A stretch of 64,000 nucleotides of DNA, taken from Isoetes taiwanensis. Taxonomy: Eukaryota; Streptophyta; Lycopodiopsida; Isoetales; Isoetaceae. Position 1 is the stretch's first letter. Each line of letters begins with the position of its first letter. This document shows, one piece after another, positions 21,891 to 35,829 of this stretch. The notes below the pieces were generated by a model that did no database searches, was not told the DNA's origin, and saw only the letters and a program-made list of their open reading frames with translations. The translations under genes were made by a program, and so were the position numbers. The stretch covers positions 3,156,254 to 3,220,253 of the forward strand of contig JAJEKV010000052.1 of the NCBI GenBank assembly GCA_021234155.1, given 5' to 3'.

Positions 21891-24194
21891 TGTTCCTACT
21901 GCCATCAATTTTGAAGATAGAAGTTCAGAACTGTAACATTGCTATAAGTTAAAGTTGCAGAGCAGTTTACTTGACCATAATCATGGTTGTGTGATCATGA
22001 GCACACTATCTGAAGGGGCTATAAGTTGAATCTACATCTATCTGAAAGGGACGAAAAAGATTGATGCAAAAATATTATTAGGGGTGATTGTTATGATCCG
22101 AATGGTTGGCATGCAATGGTCCTAGATAAGGGCCTTTTATTTTTAAGAAGGTCTTATCTATATGGGGTTAAAATTAGTATTGTTATTCTTGGTCCAATGC
22201 CCTAGTGGCATGAAAAATGCAGGGCTTCAAAGTTTCCATTCCGACTACAGCAGGTGAGCTCGGTCCGGCTAATCGGCCAGATCAACAAATAAAATAATGA
22301 GTATTTATTTGGTTAAGTAGATCGGCAGGAAAAATCATTGTTGCAGCCGGTGTATACTGATGCTTGGGCTATCGAAGTTGAACAGGATGCATCATGTGAA
22401 ATAGAGCTCATGCCAAGAACTCAAAGATTAGCCACATATCAAGTCAATTTGAGGGGTCTTCCAATCTTTAAATTCTAGCTTGTTAATCTTACTTCCTTGC
22501 TTTGTTTGTGCGATCTTCAATGAATGTCCTCTCCTTGGCTCTTCAAACAAGTGTCTACTTGTGATCTTCAGGGAAGACAGTCTTCAAATCTGTAGTTCTC
22601 ATACTCAAATGCTCAAGTCAATATGCATGCTTAAACATGTCATTATGTGCAGCTCTTCTATGCTGCATAGCATGGCAGCATGTAGCCATATTTCGTGAAC
22701 CACGTATGATGCCATTGCCAACCACCTATTATGAGAGGTCATCAATTCATTCTATATATTGAAATGTAGAAAGAAGTGTTCATTCAAATAAATACATGCA
22801 ATGTTTAATGACTACAAATTTCAGGGAAGAGTAGGACAGTTAATTGCATATTTTATCTCTGAATACCCAATATGGCAAGTAAAAAGGCAACAACATACCA
22901 TAAGCTCAGAGTTGAGAACCACATGTGCTCCAAATGTGTGTCCATGGGTAATCTTGATATTTCGGACCTATTGACAAAGTTAGATTTGTGTTCTAGAGTC
23001 ATTATGGTTGCCTTCTCATACAGGGAACTATGTAGCAGGCCCCACTTCCAACATCTACGTGTTCTAAGTTCTATGCTACCTCTAGGATAAAAGAAAATCG
23101 ACACCGGCATGGCAAAAGTTGCCAAACACACATGCGAGGTGATTGTGTAGCAAAAAGTCGACTAGTTGCCCGTAGCGAATTGAAATTGAATCCTTTGAAT
23201 TGAAATTCTGAGCTTGCTAAAGTGGCCGAAATGGGGAATATGCCATTTTGTCGTTGTGTCCCTACGTCGAGAAAGGGGAAAATTTGGGGATTAGCACATC
23301 CGTGCGGTGGATATCCATTTTTTCTTTTTGGAGGGATTTATTGGGACATGAGCTACTCTTTGAACAGTGGGATTAACAGACGGAGCTGTTTTGGTACCCC
23401 GATACTTAAACCCTACTAAATTTGTAAGGTTTCAAGAAACATAATCATTTTGGTGCAATAGGGTTATTCCAAACTGCATTATTTAGCAAGGGATCGATTA
23501 GCGTCAACTGTCTCCCACATCCCTGACCTTGTTGCCCAGCAATATGAGAACCTTTAAATGAAGGTAACTTACCTCAATATTGTGTGTCTTGACGAGCCAA
23601 AGCTTACGAAATGTAGTGTTGAAGCAAGAATTCAGAAAAATAGTCCACAAATTCAAGTTTTATCCAAGAACAATGAAATTGTGCTTCTAGCAGAATGGTC
23701 TGGCAGATCAACGCACCTAGCAGAAATGCCTTCTTTGCATCCAGCTCTGACAAGCCAGTCAACTATGAGATTTGTTATGATTTTGGATGGACCAAATTTG
23801 TACCATATTAATTTTGTCCTTTTCATCACTTGGTCTTGATATTTGTTATAAGATCATGGAGTCAGCAATCGTAGCATGGAGCAGAATCGTGGGTTTTGAA
23901 TATAGTACATCTTTACCAGCAAGTTGCTAAATGTACAATCTTCATAAGTTTCAAAAGTCAAAGTCTTTTGTATTTGTGTCTTGTAGTAATTGACATGGTG
24001 TTTATGTTCTTTTTTAGTTCGTTCCTTGGAAACACTAATCTTTATATTCGCCTTTTCTACTTATAAGTATAAAGTATGGCATATTCAAGAACAACTTGAG
24101 TTATACGTAATGGGCTGCCTTCTAAAAGACGTTCTGGTGGAAGAAATAGCCAAATCTTCATCCTCTTCATCAGCTCGTTCATGTCGTAATGTAG
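21891..24194. other. Non-coding stretch, possible copia 3' end
   Basis: No gene recognised. The first 600 bp may contain the 3' LTR, but without a second copy the limits cannot be fixed. The rest is AT-rich with short chance frames only. Confidence 0.45.
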
Positions 24195-24655
24195 GCACGC
24201 CCGTATTTAGAGTCTAGGATGTGGTATTTTCAGACTTTTTTTGTGGTATTTTCGGCCACCCGTTATCAGCCAGATGGTATTTCTGGCCAAAAGTAGTGGT
24301 ATTTCTGGCCAAAAGAATTATATTTCCGACCAATGAGTGGTATTTCTGGCCAAAAACCAAGCGCAAAACTGTGTGGCGGAGCTGAGATTTTTGGTCGGAT
24401 CGTTCTTGCAGCTCCGTGGGCGGCTTGAACTGCTTCAAAAGCCCTTCTAATCACTTTGACTGCCTCTTTAACGTTGGTTTGATGAGGGGAGGAAACGATT
24501 TGAGTTCAGATCGAGCCGGATCGATCCAAAAATGCCCCAAAACAGTTGGTTTTGGGCTTGAAATTGTGAAATGTACAGTGGTTGATAATGAGTGGCCAGA
24601 AATACCACAAAAAAAGTCCGAAAATACCGCATCTGGCACTCTAAATATGACAATC
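24195..24655. mobile_element. Mutator-like MITE with 10-bp target duplication
   Basis: CGTAATGTAG occurs at 24185-24194 and 24656-24665, flanking a 461-bp segment with inverted ends. About 65 bp at the left (ATTTAGAGT, GTGGTATTTTC, GACTTTTTTTGTGGTATTT, GGCCAC) match the reverse complement at the right. A target duplication of 9-11 bp with long inverted ends is the hallmark of Mutator-like elements. The left interior has three direct copies of TGGTATTTCTGGCCAAAA. No transposase is present, so mobility would depend on another element. Confidence 0.8.
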
Positions 24656-24665
24656 CGTAATGTAG

Positions 24666-25264
24666 AAGGGAACTTACAGACCCTATTCTTGCGGGCAGCA
24701 GGCACTTTAGAACGAGGGACCCAATGGGTTGACTTTTAAAGAAGAGAATTTGTCAAACTTCAAATGTCTTTTACCTGTAAAATTGTATTTTTTAAAGGCT
24801 AGGTAGTCCCATTACTCTAATATTACTCTTGAATGCTGTTACCTTGAGATATGCCAGAGACGTGGATAAAGGCCACGTCTACATAGTACATAGTAGTACA
24901 TAGGTAAGTGGAGGCTTTTAATGGACGTGGCCTTTATGTACGTTTGTGGTGGATGTAGCATCTATCCACGTCTTTGGTCTCCAAATAGCACTTATGTGTT
25001 CCTGGTTTTTTATTCATTGCCAAAAACAGGTAATTCCCTTTGTGTGGAGAGTATATGAAGGTTAGCACTCACTTTGCACCGGGTGGTAAAAGTCTTCGTT
25101 GAAAAATAATACGTATGAAGTTTGGCCATATGGTTTGCAGGAAGGAAGGCAGCACTTGCGATCTTTTCTCTAATATGCCCCACAGGTACAGCAAATCTGA
25201 AGAAGTACGCAAGTCTAAAATAAATTAAAAATGATGGTTAAAAGGCCAAACAAGTCCACAGATT
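24666..25264. other. Non-coding stretch upstream of the lectin-like gene
   Basis: No gene. It includes two related phrases around 24866-24980 (GTGGATAAAGGCCACGTC; GGACGTGGCCTTTATG) in inverted orientation. The last 200 bp would hold the promoter of the gene at 25277; I see no clear TATA box. Confidence 0.4.
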
Positions 25265-25276
25265 TTGAGAGGAGAG

Positions 25277-26038
25277 ATGGATGCAAAGAAGGCTCTCCTC
25301 TTATTGGCGGCGTTCTGTCGCTTAAGTGTAATATTAGTTTATGGATCAACATATACTGTTTTTGCATCCATGAAACCAAATGCGAGCGACACACTTCCAC
25401 AGGTGGACGTTTTCCAAATTTCGCCAAACAATGACTATTACCTGTATATGGAAATAACATACACAGCAGGGACAGGAATGAATTGTTATCTCCTGGAGGC
25501 AAATCTGACAGGCCAAACTGCTCAACTTGTTCAAAAATGGGGACCGGTGCCAATGCAAGATTTGTATAATGATATATGTGAGCTGGTGTTGGAAGATGGG
25601 GGATACATTGCAGTGGAAACCGATGGCTACTATCTCAACATCTACAATCTCACAAATTATCAAATTGCTCACATGGCTGATCTCAAAATTTACCTCATGG
25701 ACGACGGCTCATGGAGGATGGATGAAGCCTCATCCCCGCCTTCATGGACGATGGATGAAGCCTTCCCGCCTTCATGGGCGATGGATGAAGCCTCATGGAC
25801 GATTTATGAAGCCTTCCCGCCTTCATCCCCGCCTCCCCCTGCCTCCCCCCCCTCCTCCTCCCTCCTCCCCCGCCTTCATCCCGGGCCTCCTCCTGCCTCC
25901 TCCCCCCCTTCATCCCCGCCTCCTCCTGCCTCCTCCCTCCTCCTCCCCTTCTTCCCCCCCCTCCTCACGCACCATCTCGCCTGCCTCCTCCCCTCCGCCT
26001 CCTCCTGCCTCCCACACCACCACCCCTCCTCCCGCTGA
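25277..26038 (+). CDS. Secreted lectin-like protein with Pro-rich (extensin-like) tail
   Basis: The ATG at 25277 (MDAKKALLLLAAFC) begins a hydrophobic N-terminus fitting a signal peptide of ~25 residues; a longer reading from a TTG at 25265 is unnecessary. About residues 35-145 form one domain with TAGTGMNCYL, a second Cys in CELVLEDGGYIAVETDGYY, and NLTNY and NASDT as possible N-glycosylation sites. It resembles one unit of a bulb-type lectin (QDDGNLVL-like strand). From residue ~155 come repeats of MDEA-PPSW, then a Pro/Ser/Leu tail. Such secreted proteins would sit in the cell wall. The fragment at 1826-2248 is a paralogue. A donor-like CAG/GTAACT lies at 26073, so the annotated stop may be bypassed by splicing. 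No frame breaks. Confidence 0.6.
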   Translation: MDAKKALLLLAAFCRLSVILVYGSTYTVFASMKPNASDTLPQVDVFQISPNNDYYLYMEITYTAGTGMNCYLLEANLTGQTAQLVQKWGPVPMQDLYNDICELVLEDGGYIAVETDGYYLNIYNLTNYQIAHMADLKIYLMDDGSWRMDEASSPPSWTMDEAFPPSWAMDEASWTIYEAFPPSSPPPPASPPSSSLLPRLHPGPPPASSPPSSPPPPASSLLLPFFPPLLTHHLACLLPSASSCLPHHHPSSR

Positions 26039-26107
26039 CAGAACCCATATAGTCCAAGACGACAAAAACAGGTAACTTAGGCCTGGTTCAATCCCTTTTT
26101 TTTTTTT

Positions 26108-26575
26108 TTTTCTTTCGTGCTTGTTCACTTCTAACTCTGCCCTTTGTTTTCAATCATTCTTTGCAGTGCCACACCTCTCTCCAAATTCTATCTTCCATCT
26201 ATTTTGTTTTCGCTTATGCTGCTTTGCCATATTGTATTCTAACTGCAATACATGGAGATTCCAATAAGTAAATGCATGTATAGGCATACCTATCTCTATT
26301 TTTCTTCTTTGCACTTGGGGACTACAATTGCTCTAGACCACAACCAACGATCATGCTGCCAAAGTTGCCTTTCCCTTAAAGAGAGACTCGGAAATTGTAA
26401 TCTCTACCCTGAATTTGTATTTGTCTTTGGATTTTCAAACATGTAAAGTTGTATTTTACGATGCACATTGTCCTAAACAACACATTCCTAATATGCAAAT
26501 CATATCAATTCTTGTACAAACTAAGTTAAGCCAACATGACAACTAACAAAAGTCACAACAGTTATAGGTTAGCAG
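26108..26575 (+). repeat. Segmental duplication, left copy (right copy 28090-28554)
   Basis: The two segments share CGTGCTTGTTCACTTC through CACAACAGTTATAGGTTAGC with a few indels (about 40 bp missing in the right copy after TCTCTACCCT, and a 36-bp internal repeat there). The left copy is followed by, and the right copy preceded by, a (CT)n array. No gene inside. Confidence 0.9.
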
Positions 26576-26603
26576 AACCGTCTAAACACATTTGGTGGTA
26601 GGG

Positions 26604-28084
<1,481 letters not shown>

Positions 28085-28089
28085 CTTTT

Positions 28090-28554
28090 TTCTTCCTCGT
28101 GCTTGTTCACTTCTAACTCTGCCTTTGTTTTCAATCATTCTTTGCAGTGCCACACCTCTCTCCAAATTCTATCTTCAATCTATTGCCACACCTCTCTCCA
28201 AATCCTATCTTCCATCTATTTTGTTTTCGCTTTGCTGCTTTTCCATATTGTATTCTAACTGCAATACATGGAGATCCCAATAAGTAAATGCATGTATAGG
28301 CATAGCTATCTCTATTTTTCTTCTTTGCACTTGGGGACTACAATTGCTCTAGACCACAACCAACGATCATGCTGCCAAAGTTGCCTTTCCCTTAAAGAGA
28401 GACTCGGAAATTGTAATCTCTACCCTCTATGTAAAGTTGTATTTTACGATGACCATTGTCCTAAACAATTCCTAATATGCAAATCATATCAATTCTTGTA
28501 CTAAGTTATGCCAACATGACAACTAACAAAAGTCACAACAGTTATAGGTTAGCT
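28090..28554 (+). repeat. Segmental duplication, right copy
   Basis: Counterpart of 26108-26575, ending at the same base (GGTTAGC) before the sequences part. Confidence 0.9.
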
Positions 28555-30475
28555 TGAGAAGGGCGATCATGTAATAAATAGCAATTCATATGGTTAACCT
28601 CTTTTTTCCTCACCCCAAAAGCATTAATTCTACAAAATCTATCTTTGGCCTGCGAACATGTCTTTGGTTCCAAACTTGTGAGATTGCATCCACTCGACAC
28701 AAACCAAGTTCAGAGGTGTGAATGTTATAGTTGGTGTTAGTTTGAAACCTAAGAAATTTAACCTAGAGTAGTGTTGAACAAACTGGACTCAAGCTGGCAC
28801 TAGAATTTTGAGAATATACTCATGCCATCATTTACTTCGGCTAACCTTTTAACACTCTTAGTAACTAGTTATGGTGTCCAGCGTTGCTGGGCATGATCTG
28901 GAACTTGCAAATTTTGGGATGCTTACTGGACATTGCATAGGAACATCATGTAGAACGGGTTTTACTTGTTGGGCATGTAATTCAATTGTAATATGTATGT
29001 TTTGTGGTGGTTCTCATCACGTTGTTGTTGGAATTTAATCAAAGTCATCATGTTGTTGTTCTTCTATAGTGTTCTTAATTGTCAATCTTGCCTAAGAATT
29101 CATTGTTCAAATACATGATGTAATGCCATTGCCAACTACTATTTGTAATAGATACCAGATCTTTCCTTGCTGAGCCTTTCCTTTTCCAATAAGAAAAACT
29201 TATGAATCTTTGATGATAAGTTGAAAACCAAAGCATGTGATATCTTGTATGTCCATGTCCTAGAGTCCATAAAAGCAAAAGCATAAGTTGAATACATCTC
29301 ATAGAACATTTGAATATACATCTCATATGACTCTATGTTTAAACAGATACTACTATCGCTATCCTTGTCATTGCAACGTTCATTGCTAAATGAAGGCAAA
29401 GAATTTTGTACCCATCCTCCTCACTTATATCCTCCATTCTCTTTACACATCATTTAATTTTATAAAATTTCAAAACATACAATAAGATTTCAAAATGTCA
29501 ATCTAACACATATAGAGAATTGCTTGACATGTACATTGATATCAAAACATATAGGGAATTGCTTGACAGCAGAGGTGAATATCAATTCAACTTGTACACA
29601 TACCATAAGTCTGTTGGTGTGCATTATCATTCTCTGCACTTGCCTGCAAGTACCATCGTAAAATCACAATGATTAATCACAATGATTTTTTTATGCTATA
29701 ATACACACTAAAATATTAATAGATTCCTAAACTGAGGTGCAGGTTCTTCTTTTAGATTTTTCTTAAGCTCCTAAGCTCCACAACTGTGCCATCATCGCTG
29801 TGTTTAGACTTTTGAAGATCCAATAATTTGGCGTTCTTGTTGCTGCTTCACTTTGATGCTGCTTTTGTTGTTAAGCAGACCAAAAGGTGTCTTTGAAGAA
29901 TACCATGAAAACAAACCATGACACTTCTTCCATGCGCCCTGCCATGAAATAAAAAAAAGGCCCCACTTATGTTCCTGCACAACAGATAAATGAATCTAAT
30001 GAATACATGAGCATAATACAAATATATACATGTAAATTATCAAGTATAGAGGTGATTGCTTACAACAATAGGAAAGACTCGAGACGCTGGTTCAAGAACA
30101 AACTGAAAATTACATGCGGCCCATTTACTTCAACAAATCATAGCCCAAGAAATAAATATAGAACATAGCCAAAGAAAGGCCTCCCAAAGTTTTGCCACAT
30201 ACAACAATTGTGCATGCATGTGTTCAATCACTTTTTAAAGTAACAAGTAATCATGAATGTGCCCAGTGTTAGCATGATATCAATGTCAGTTTTGCTTGAA
30301 TTGAAGATTTGGCCATTGTGGATCTTTGCAGTGATTGCCAAAATGCCTTACCTTGCAAATAAACACTTCCAGTCCTCTGAAATCAGAAGATGATTTATAG
30401 AAATTATTCATAATCCCACACAAATTGAAAATATACAAATTCATCAAGAAGCTATGCAAGCCATCTTATATCTTA
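28555..30475. other. Non-coding stretch containing a minus-strand Helitron 3' end
   Basis: AT-rich, no gene recognised. Contains the Helitron terminus at 28865. Its right limit is set by the plus-strand Helitron 5' end at 30476. Confidence 0.5.
28865..28893 (-). mobile_element. Helitron 3' terminus (minus strand)
   Basis: Read on the minus strand: GCCCAGCAACGCTGG (hairpin, one stem mismatch), ACACCATAA, CTAG, then T. A short GC hairpin about 8-10 bases before CTRR with a T next is the Helitron 3' signature. The element would extend rightward; no matching minus-strand 5' end was found. Confidence 0.6.
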
Positions 30476-30479
30476 TCTT

Positions 30480-33400
30480 ATATTATGGACCACGCCCTAG
30501 ATCGGACGGTTGTCGTTCGTTTGGCGAATCGACGGTTCATACCAGACCCATCTTTTGTTTTCACCCTAAAAAAAACAAATGTGATCAGTGCCCAATACAG
30601 TGGCATCGACGGGCATGCCCATGGACTCGAGCACAGCAAATCAGACACTTCTGCTCACAAACGAAGGACGGGACAGAGCCCGGATTTGTATTTCCACAGT
30701 TCAGGGTTAAAGATAGGCACAACCCAATTGCTTTTCCATATTCTACAGCAAGAAAGGGGTTCATGTTGTTTATGGGCTTCAAAACTTCGTTTTACAGGCA
30801 AACGACATGGGTTTGGATTTGGTTCAGGCTTTTAGATAGTATTGAGGGCAGAGATTGTATAAAAAGAGTTAAAATTGTAGTCTTTATCTGAGGGTATAGC
30901 ATGCCTGATTGGTCCCGGATTTAGCCTGTGGCCATCGTTATGGAAAGACATGAGTCACCTACTTGAGTAAGTGATGTAACGGTTGGAAACGTAGACGTTT
31001 GAAGCATCGAACTGGAGTGGTTTGTTGTCCTACAGTGGGTAACCGTGCACTTACAGTAACAGGATAGAACAGCTATTTACTAACCTGAGGAATGTTTCTG
31101 TTTTAAGAACCGAGCAAATACAGAGATTATCTGAGTTGCACTATCAGGACAGAATTTTGTATTTCATGTTCATTCCATTTGTCTTTGGATTTGCTGTTTG
31201 AATCATTAATGAGCATCAGCATGGTATGACAGCTCATATGGCTTTTGCAGCTGTATGTTGGGCATAGGGTTTTGAGTGGATTAATGTTAGTTTTTAGCCA
31301 TCCTATATGCCTGGCTTCTTCAGAGGATAAATGTCTTCGTTTAGAATGAATGAATGCAATCTATTAATTTGTTCTCTTATATGCTTATGACAGACTTACG
31401 AAGACAAACTTCCTCTGGGAGACTGCGAAGACAAACAGTACAGTAAAAGAGGGAGGACAGAGAAAAAATAAGAGGTGCGTTGCCAACATAGGATACATCT
31501 ACCAAACATGAGAACATCAGCCCTTTATTAAATTAGTGAGGCTTTTGCCTGGTCGTGTAAATATGTATTCGTAAGTAGACATCATAGTTCAGCAAACTAT
31601 ATTGAACTGTACAGGAAGAGAATATCAATATTAGAATCTGTTTATGGAAGAATGACTATGATGTTGTATGATGTTGTCGGACGGCCTTTCCAGAAAGCAG
31701 TGGGCGACCATCTGTATAGACAAGGCAGCCCGACGACACAATATCCTTAAAAGGAGCTTTGACTCAATTTGAGTTACGGTAGCAAACCGTTTATGAAGGA
31801 AAAACATAGCAACAATCATAATTTGGTCTCTGCTTCTTATGCCTCTGCAGATGATAGCAACTAAAGAATCTTTGGTTTCTGTAAGCTCCGAAGCAGTGTC
31901 TATGCTGTTCCGGATGCTTCAACTACTGCATGGTTACGGAAGCTATGAGTAGCATACCCAGGTGCGTAGTTATGAATTTTGAGTTTGAATATGCAAAGGC
32001 TGGCAGTAGGTAGTATATCCCTTGCTATGATTGGCAGTAGGTAGTAGCCCTTGACCTCAATTCAGCAAGACTTTTAAGATATGGCGGCATTTTCTTGGAT
32101 TGGATACAATGTTGGCTTCCCATTTCTTTCAAAGTTTGCATCATCCAAAGGTATGGACGAAAGAGCAGGCAGGGGAAAAGGCTTGGATGATTCCAAGGTA
32201 TTCATATTTTTCGTTAGTATCATGGTATTCAATTTTGTACTTCAAAGCTTTCCTAAACAGCCATTGGATCTGGCAGCTTTTTGGGTTTTAAGATCTGGGT
32301 TCCTTCAGTTAATTCACAGAATACAGTCCCTCAATCTCAATCTCAATGTAAATGCACACGAGATGTCAATCTCAATGTATTGTGTAATTTAGAAAGAAAA
32401 TATTGACTGAGATGATTGAATATCTTTGTCCTTTGTTTCTAAAAGATAAACATTATTAGCCATTCTGCACATTCAAGAATGTTTTGTTGTGATAATGTCC
32501 AAAGCTTTGGCTGTATTATTTTATAGAATATATGCAATGCAAATTGATCCCGTTGTTCCAGTTTCCTATTCTCATTTTAAGGATCATGGTCTAGAAGCTT
32601 GCTGATGCTATATTGTCTTTGCAATTGAGTATGGTCTTGCAAGACATTTGATATTCTTCCAGTACTTGCTGTTCTACTGCCTTTGAGTACTCAAATGGCT
32701 AACAAATGCCAAGATATAAATTGGTAACAGATAAGCTAGGCCTATATCAATTCTGAGGTGGTACTGCTTTGGTTCCTCTATGCCAACCTTGAAGTTTAAT
32801 CCTTTTATTTTGAGATTTATAGCACGATGATTACCTTTTTTATTTTTCTTATACCTCTTTCTCCTCAAGTGCCTTATTCGTTGTGTGTTCAAATGTTAAG
32901 ATAAGAGTGAACAACAATCTAGAATGTTCTCATACTAACAAGTAGTGCCATTTGATGTTCAAATAATGGGGATGCATCAAGTTTCTAGAGGGGATAAATG
33001 AAGTAATAAGCCACGTTAATTATGAAGCTATTTCTCCATAGACATGAGATGGAGGTTGCAAACTCTTGCTTAATGCGTCTCACGTACTATAAGACATGGA
33101 GGTTGCAAACTCTTGCTTAATGCGATATTGGTTCTCACTCACTGAATAACAATGGATTCTAATTTTCGACTGTTGCTTATAATTTGCAATGCCCCAGGAA
33201 ATATTCAATGCATGGATTCTAATTTTTGAATGCTGCTTATAATTTGCAATGCCCCAAGGAAATATTCAATGCATGGGAATTAAAGAATGTTTACACTCTG
33301 AGCGTCAAGTTGAAAACAAGCAATGTAGACATGAGATGAGGCCTTTCATCACATTTTGAACTTCAAGTTGAAAACAAGAAATGTCGATATGATATGAGGC

Positions 33401-33736
33401 CTTTCATCACAATTCAAATAGAAAACATGCAAAGAACTTCCCATTAGAGATGCCAGATATGGACGCTCTATTACAGTATGCCACCTTAGACATTTATAAA
33501 TTAGACTGTGTACAACCTACCTCTGTGTTTTATCACGTGTAACCTACTTCTCAAGTCGTTTTTCAACTTCTCAAGAAAAACGACTTGAGATGAAGAGGTG
33601 ATAGAGGCCTTTTTAAAAGGCCAAGATTAAGTGGTGCAATAAAGGGCTGAGATTAACTATTGCAATGGAGGGTCGAGATTAAGTTGAGTGTAGGGCCCAA
33701 CTGTGGTCATTTACATGTTTCTAAGTAAAGCTCAAC
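30480..33736. other. Non-coding interior with short duplications
   Basis: No recognisable gene. About 30610-30890 (plus) has two overlapping open frames without known motifs. 33040-33125 and 33145-33400 contain three short tandem duplications (AGGTTGCAAACTCTTGCTTAA; TTGCAATGCCCC; TCAAGTTGAAAACAAG). Confidence 0.45.
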
Positions 33737-33891
33737 AATGCCACGGTTCTATTGCGATAGCAATAGAACCGACATTCCTTGGATGGGGACGTCCCTTTCT
33801 TTTCGTACCTCCTATTTATTCTGCCTCTCTTCATTTGTCTGCCATCGGCGTTCTCTTGAGCTAGTTTTCTTCTTCTCTATCCTACCAGTCT
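33737..33891 (+). repeat. 155-bp dispersed repeat with hairpin head, copy 1 (copy 2 at 39406-39560)
   Basis: 155 bases that match 39406-39560 with no difference I could find. It begins AATGCCA and then a perfect 12-bp hairpin (33744-33771, loop GATA), followed by a pyrimidine-rich body. Flanks differ on both sides. The identity implies a recent copy event. Confidence 0.9.
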
Positions 33892-35829
33892 TCAGTCTCA
33901 GACCGAGTAGGAATCTCTTCAGTCTCAGACCGAGTAGGAATCTCTTCGCCTTTTCATCAACCCGATGGTTTGAGGGTTCAATATGGTCGGTTCTGCTGCT
34001 TCTCTACTGCAGTTCATTGCTCGTTCTTTTTCCCTACAGCAGTTCGTTACTCTTGGTGGTTCGGTTGTGTGTAAGTTTAGTCGTAGCCTCTTGATTTTGA
34101 TAAGGTTTTAGGGTTGTTTTCGCTAGATTAGGGTTTATCTGTTATTTTAGAGTTTCTTTTTGTTGGATCGCTTTCATGAATTTGGGTTATCTGCTTCTGT
34201 TCGATAGGTTCCGGCGAGATTGACTTATTTTTTCCAGTGCGTTATGGCGGTTTTATTTTTTATTGTGATGGTTGTTCTGGGATCCGAGTCTTGCTTCTTT
34301 TTGGGAAGCCCTTTTTTCTGTAATTTGACCGGTTATTGTTCCTCTATTCTTCCTTGCATGAGGCACTTGGATCATGGACGTTACTGTAGAAGGTTGTCCA
34401 GGGCTGTAAGCGTTGAGGCCGAATCTCCTTACCATGCACGCCCTTTGAACATGTGCAAAGGTGGCTGCAGATCGATCTGGCTTTTCCAAATTTCTGGCTC
34501 CTTCAGTTTTTTACGGTAGTCTTGGATCTTAGTTACGGAGTGCTTGTTTTTGGGCATGGAGACCAAGCGATTGCAGATTATACTTTGAGCATCCGATCGA
34601 GCTGCGTGGCCGTTCCAAAGGCTTGTTCAGGAGGTCATCCGGTTCTCTCAAATACAGCATCTCCGGTATTTTATATTCTTGCATGCACATGTTTAGCTCT
34701 AACATTTTAGACTTGAATTCTCAAGGCATCCAAGAACAAATTGTTCGAATGCATCCGAGGATGCAACTATGGAGATTTGATGTATGGCCAGCAAACGGAG
34801 CTGTCGTTGCCTCAAACACTATGATTCTATTGTTGCGAAGTGCTGGTACAACACCTGGATTTTGTTTTTCCTTTTATTTGCCACCCAACAGCAGTCATAC
34901 CACTGTTGTCCGTGCTATTCTTAAACTCTACTAACTCTTCTTCTTTAACATTAACAACAAAAGTGTTTATTTTCTGAATAAGCCATTCAACGTCTCTTTG
35001 CTTAGCCTATAGCAGAATATAGCAGGTAGTCTGTTAGAAAGCATTGCATGTATTCTGTTAGAGAGCATTGCATCCATTCCGTTAGTGCCACTGTTTCTAG
35101 GCCCTCTACATATGGTCTTAACGACATTCTCCGCATCAACCATGTTAGATGTAGGAAGACCATGGCTCATAGCCAGTTGGCTCATAGCCAGTTGGCTCAT
35201 AGCTTTTATTAGTAATAGATCGATCTGCTTTTATGTAGTAACCGATAAATCTTCATGCCTGCGAGTGCGTCTATGCCTTTATGGAACTGTCTTTTGGTAG
35301 CAACATGAAGTGGAATATCTCCTTTTTTCTCTATGTGGCCAAGAGATGCATTGTTAGAAATTGTACATTTTACCTCTTTTCCCATGTGCAGCAGCACAGT
35401 ACATAGCAGCCCATCCTTTTGCATCACATCTATCTTTATCATTTTCCAATACTCTCTTCTTGGAGTTCCATTGTGCCCTGCGTGATTTCTCTAATTCTAA
35501 ATACTAAGACTCATATTGCTTTCGTCCGAAGAGCCGATAGATTAGTTTGTTCTTTCCATGAGATTCTCATGAGAGTGCAATTTTTGTGAACTAATTCGCA
35601 CGTTCCTGTTTCAGTCATACTAATGTTGTATATGTTATACAGGGTTCCATGGCAATCTCTCCCATATACATTATTCTTACTTGCACTAATATTGGTCTTA
35701 TGTTTCGAAGGGTTTCTTGGGCAATACCATACGATCTTCAATTGTAGCTTCAACCTTGTGGATCTAACATTGTCTGCAGCCATTTTGATCTGGCCAAAAT
35801 CTTCGATCTGGAAAGGGCCTGGTTTTTTC
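33892..35829. other. Promoter/leader-like stretch without coding frame
   Basis: A tandem 23-bp block (TTCAGTCTCAGACCGAGTAG) is repeated at 33891-33940. GTTTTAGGGTTG and TTAGGGTTTATC (about 34105-34135) resemble the TAGGGTTT motif common in plant 5' leaders and introns. 35160-35205 has AGCCAGTTGGCTCAT repeated. No protein family is recognised. Confidence 0.4.

Noticed and set aside
22090-22480. Copia 3' LTR starting TGTTATGATCC
   Set aside because: No second copy upstream for comparison and no clear CA end or primer-binding site, so it is not listed as a feature.
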